Made by a program: the position numbers and the translations under genes
Shown: in pieces, positions 53,086 through 55,883 of the stretch
Numbering within the stretch: the stretch's first letter is position 1
How the letters are laid out: each line of letters starts with the position of its first letter
Assembly: GCA_002311745.1 (NCBI GenBank)
Contig: DBZL01000023.1
Location: 1 to 55,883, forward strand
Reading direction: 5' to 3'
Origin: Phycisphaerales bacterium UBA1161
GTDB lineage: Bacteria > Planctomycetota > Phycisphaerae > Tepidisphaerales > Tepidisphaeraceae
DNA length: 55,883 nucleotides
Notes under the pieces: generated by a model
Seen by the model: only the letters and a program-made list of their open reading frames with translations
Databases searched by the model: none
What the model was told of the DNA's origin: nothing

Positions 53086-53415
53086 ATGTTACGCATAACC
53101 AACAAGCAAACTCGATGGGCGGCCGCGGCGATGGTTGCGGCCATCGCGGCGTCGCTGGCACTTGGCGGTTGCAGCTCCGGCAAGGAGCAATCGGCCTCCG
53201 CCGCCGGATCGACCACCCGTCCCACCGTCGCCTCCGGCAAAAAGGGCGGCGCACAACTGTGGGCCGACAACTGCGCCCGTTGCCATAACCTACCGCCGTC
53301 GGAACGCTACAGCGACGACCAATGGAGAACCATCGTCCACCACATGCGCCTGCGCGCCGACCTGACCGGCGAGGAGGAACGGGAAATCACCAAGTTCCTC
53401 CAGGCCAGCAACTGA
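53086..53415 (+). CDS. Lipoprotein cytochrome c, monohaem
   Basis: This is a 109-residue protein with lipobox LALGGC (Cys29). A Ser/Thr-rich spacer leads to a single haem-binding motif CARCH at 63-67 (WADNCARCHNLPPSERYSDD), followed by a helical end (WRTIVHHMRLRADLTGEEER, EITKFLQASN). The Met in HHMRLRA is the candidate sixth ligand, as in small planctomycete cytochromes. It follows the porin gene by 25 bases and probably belongs to the same transcript. It would be anchored to a membrane in the periplasm. Confidence 0.88.
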   Translation: MLRITNKQTRWAAAAMVAAIAASLALGGCSSGKEQSASAAGSTTRPTVASGKKGGAQLWADNCARCHNLPPSERYSDDQWRTIVHHMRLRADLTGEEEREITKFLQASN

Positions 53416-53512
53416 TCAGTTGATCATTTTGGACGTATCGCCGTATCTGCATTCGTGCTATCCTGCCGGAAAAGACCGGTCGGCACCGATCGGTCGCCCG
53501 CGGAGGTTTGTC

Positions 53513-54064
53513 ATGCGAAATTTGCTCATCTACCTGGCGGCGTTGCCGGCCGCCGCCCTTTGGTTCGCCGGATGCTCAACCGTTCCATCCTCACAATCCG
53601 ACAAGGACCAGCTCCATTCGGAATCCGTCGCCGCCTTCAATGACTTCAAGGCCGCCGACCCCTCCCTGGCCGCTTTCCTCAAGGGCGCCTGGGGCTACGC
53701 CATTTTCCCCTCCATTGGCAAAGGCGCCATCGGCATCGGCGGGGCCTACGGCCACGGCGAAGTCTATGAGCAGGGTCAGCGCGTCGGCTGGACCGACATG
53801 ACCCAGGGCACCATCGGCTTGCAACTCGGCGGCCAAACCTACAGTGAATTGATCGTCTTCCAGAACAAAACCGCCATCGATAATTTCAAGAGCGGCGATT
53901 TCGCCCTCTCGGCCCAGGCCTCCGCCGTCGCCGCCGCCAGCGGCGCTGCCGCCACCGCCAAATTCGACAACGGCGTAGCCGTCTTTGTCCGATCCCAAAG
54001 CGGCCTGATGTACGAAGCCTCCATCGGCGGACAAAACTTCGGATACCGCCCCTTGTCCCAATGA
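53513..54064 (+). CDS. YSC84/SYLF-domain lipoprotein
   Basis: This is a 183-residue protein with GGAGG upstream of ATG 53513. Lipobox LWFAGC has Cys21. The SYLF (Ysc84) domain features are AFLKGAWGYAIFPSIGKGAI, GIGGAYGHGEVYEQGQRVGW, MTQGTIGLQLGGQTYSELIV, FKSGDFALSAQASAVAA, and VFVRSQSGLMYEASIGGQNF. The eukaryotic homologues bind lipids and actin; bacterial ones are envelope proteins of unsettled function. A 97-base gap precedes it, so it may have its own promoter; TruD follows after 54 bases. Confidence 0.9.
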   Translation: MRNLLIYLAALPAAALWFAGCSTVPSSQSDKDQLHSESVAAFNDFKAADPSLAAFLKGAWGYAIFPSIGKGAIGIGGAYGHGEVYEQGQRVGWTDMTQGTIGLQLGGQTYSELIVFQNKTAIDNFKSGDFALSAQASAVAAASGAAATAKFDNGVAVFVRSQSGLMYEASIGGQNFGYRPLSQ

Positions 54065-54118
54065 GTCCGGAAATTGACGCTTGATGAGCGATCCCGGCGC
54101 GCCCAGACAACCCGCCCC

Positions 54119-55339
54119 ATGCCCGATCTTCCCTATTTGACGCCCGATTTCCCCGGCATCGGCGGCATTCTCAAGCAGCGACCCGAGGATTTTTTCGTCC
54201 AGGAAATCCCCCTCTACGAGCCCAGCGGCCAGGGCGAGCATGTCTACTGCCAAATCGAAAAAGTGGCTTTGAGCACCTTCGAGGCCGTGGACCGCCTCGC
54301 CCAAGCGCTGGGCGTCAATCCGCGCGACATCGGCTACGCCGGCATGAAAGACGCCAACGCCGTCACGCAGCAGGTCTTCTCTATCGCCGGAACAAGCGAA
54401 TCGGCCGTCATGAATCTGCACCTGGATCGCATGCGCGTCCTGTGGGCCGCCCGCCACGGCAACAAGCTGCGACTGGGACACCTCAAGGCCAACCGCTTCG
54501 CCGTCAAAATCCGCCAGGTCAATCCCACCGACGTCGTCAAGCTCACGCCGCTGATCGAGCAACTGCAGCATCGCGGCATGCCCAACTATTTCGGCGAGCA
54601 GCGCTTCGGCCGCCGCGGCGATAACCACCTGCTGGGCGCCGCCCTGATCCGCGGCGACGACGCCGCCGTGCTCAAGCTGCTCCTGGGCTCGCCGCAGCCG
54701 GCCCTCGACGACCCGCGCCAGCGCCAAGCCCGCGAACAATTCGATCTCAACAATCTGGACGCCTCGATGAAATCCTGGCCGCGCTCCAGCGGCATGGAGC
54801 GGCGCGTTCTGGCCCGCCTGATCAAAACCGGCGCACCGCCTGCCGCCGTCCGCGCCGTCGACCAGCGCATCCGCCGATTGTGGGTATCCGCCCTGCAATC
54901 CCAGCTATTCAACCAGACCGTCGCTCGTCGGATCGATTCGCTGGACCGCGTGATGCTCGGCGACCTCGCCCAGAAGCACGACAACGGCGCGGTCTTTCGC
55001 GTGCAGGACCCGGCCGCCGAGCAGCCGCGCTGCGACGCCTTTGTAATCAGTCCCACAGGTCCGATGGTCGGCTATCGCATGACGCTGCCGGAGCATCAAC
55101 CCCTGGAGATCGAGCAGGAAATTTTCGCTTCCTACGGCCTAAAACCCGCCGATTTCCGCCTTGCCGGCCGCCACAAGATCAAAGGCGCACGCCGCAGCCT
55201 GCGCGTCCGCCCCACCGATGTGGAACTTTCCAGCGGCGCTGATGAGTATGGGCCACACATCACCATCGCCTTCACCCTCCCCGCCGGCTCGTTCGCCACC
55301 GTACTGCTGGGCGAAATCATGAAAACCGACCCGCAATGA
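54119..55339 (+). CDS. truD: tRNA pseudouridine(13) synthase TruD
   Basis: This is a 406-residue protein. It has the N-terminal PEDFFVQEIPLYEPSGQGEH, then HVYCQIEKVALSTFEAVDRL and the catalytic Asp78 in GYAGMKDANAVTQQVFSI, which corresponds to Asp80 of E. coli TruD. It also has the conserved MPNYFGEQRFGRRGDN and a TRUD insertion domain. It converts uridine 13 of tRNA-Glu to pseudouridine and is a housekeeping-type RNA modification enzyme. The ATG at 54119 is preferred over an upstream TTG at 54074, which would add 15 unconserved residues. Its TGA lies within an ATGA that could couple it to the DoxX gene. Confidence 0.95.
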   Translation: MPDLPYLTPDFPGIGGILKQRPEDFFVQEIPLYEPSGQGEHVYCQIEKVALSTFEAVDRLAQALGVNPRDIGYAGMKDANAVTQQVFSIAGTSESAVMNLHLDRMRVLWAARHGNKLRLGHLKANRFAVKIRQVNPTDVVKLTPLIEQLQHRGMPNYFGEQRFGRRGDNHLLGAALIRGDDAAVLKLLLGSPQPALDDPRQRQAREQFDLNNLDASMKSWPRSSGMERRVLARLIKTGAPPAAVRAVDQRIRRLWVSALQSQLFNQTVARRIDSLDRVMLGDLAQKHDNGAVFRVQDPAAEQPRCDAFVISPTGPMVGYRMTLPEHQPLEIEQEIFASYGLKPADFRLAGRHKIKGARRSLRVRPTDVELSSGADEYGPHITIAFTLPAGSFATVLLGEIMKTDPQ

Positions 55340-55353
55340 CGATTGGAGCAATC

Positions 55354-55844
55354 ATGGGAATCACATCCGCCTACGATCGCTTTGCCAAAAAAGCGGACGA
55401 AGCGCAGTCGCTTTTGCTTCTGCTGATTCGGCTGTACATCGGCTATCAATCCGCCGTCTCCGGCTGGGGGCAATGGACGCATTTCGACAAAACCGCCGCG
55501 TACTTCGCCAGCCTGCACATCCCGCTGCCGAAAATCAGTGTGGCCATATCCGCCTCGACCGAACTGGTCGGCGGCATCCTGCTCTTGCTTGGCCTATGTT
55601 CCCGCCCCGTCGCCCTGGTGATGGCCTTCAACTTTCTGGTAGCGATCCTGAGCGTCGAACTGTCGAACTACGGTTTTTCCTGGCGGCGTTTGGACGCGGC
55701 CATCTGGAACCACCAAACCCCCATTTGCAGGACACAGCCTTCCCCTTTTTCGCCGCCGCGATCCTGATCCTGGTCTTCGGCCCCGGCCGCTATTCCATCG
55801 ACGGCATCATTCGCCGCTGCCGTAGGTCTTCAACCAGCAAATAG
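55354..55844 (+). pseudogene. DoxX family membrane protein with a C-run frameshift
   Basis: ATG 55354 has GGAG six bases upstream. The frame reads MGITSAYDRFAKKADEAQSL, a first helix (LLLLIRLYIGYQSAVSGWGQ), LHIPLPKISVAISASTELVG, GILLLLGLCSRPVALVMAFN and VAILSVELSNYGFSWRRLDA, all DoxX-like, up to NHQTP. It then leaves the family as ICRTQPSPFSPPRS and stops at 55767. In another frame the family continues: LQDTAFPFFAAAILILVFGP and GRYSIDGIIRR, to 55844. Adding one C to the five-C run at 55718-55722 restores a continuous 164-codon protein, so a deletion in a homopolymer, real or a sequencing error, is the likely cause. Confidence 0.8.
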
Positions 55845-55883
55845 CAGTCAATACTAGCTACGTCCCTAATGGCATCAACTTAA

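Noticed and set aside
1..55883. CRISPR array or rRNA genes
   Set aside because: No regularly spaced repeats of about 24-40 bases with unique spacers and no rRNA-like conserved stretches were found on either strand.

Overview
The window looks like a chromosomal contig from a planctomycete, most likely a Phycisphaerae/Tepidisphaera-type bacterium. The evidence is several exported proteins starting with the LEPR-XLL N-terminal signature, dockerin-type and CARDB repeats, one PEP-CTERM protein, a Minf_1886-type protein (a family I know only from Planctomycetes and Verrucomicrobia), and hairpins built from 6-9 bp subrepeats between genes. All assignments come from reading the sequence; no database search was run.

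Layout. 1-15.1 kb (mostly ordinary chromosome): a partial pectinesterase; a sulfatase-modifying-factor/sialidase/MORN fusion; a truncated FAD oxidoreductase; a small envelope operon (Minf_1886, small membrane protein, LAB_N protein); a TolC-type lipoprotein; a two-gene ATPase + DUF4276 module that looks inserted at the 3' end of an MFS efflux gene; an HlyD-type adaptor with a toroid lipoprotein; and a YedK/HMCES protein. 15.2-45.4 kb (accessory): this stretch lies between an intact tRNA-Leu(CAA) and a second copy of the tRNA's first 45 bases in the same orientation, 30,160 bp away. It holds a single-chain restriction-modification enzyme, DinD, a run of LEPR-type exported proteins (a GH16 enzyme, a Calx-beta protein, a 4160-residue adhesin-like giant) and several broken genes. 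45.5-55.9 kb (ordinary chromosome): acyl-CoA dehydrogenase with EtfA and EtfB, an amidohydrolase, a cytochrome-porin-cytochrome cluster, a YSC84/SYLF lipoprotein, TruD and a frameshifted DoxX.

Main interpretation. The 45-bp direct repeats behave like attL/attR of an element integrated into the 5' half of tRNA-Leu(CAA). The outer copy keeps a plausible tRNA promoter (TTGCCC-16-TAGAAT), and the inner copy is joined to the intact tRNA 3' half. The 45-bp core is read in the same frame by flanking reading frames on each side, and joining the two ends would give one continuous reading frame whose last part resembles the C-terminal tail of planctomycete integrases. No integrase catalytic domain remains, so the island appears fixed.

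Second theme. Four exported proteins on the island share a C-terminal module of about 240 residues ending in two dockerin-like repeats. Three of them also share a short C-terminal tail (FSTxPI...LL...RGVLA). This is a candidate attachment or sorting region that has been spread between unrelated N-terminal domains. Gene decay is frequent: a frameshift in one LEPR protein, an in-frame TGA replacing an expected Trp in a TIGR03032 protein, a broken beta-helix protein, and a one-base deletion in a C-run of doxX.
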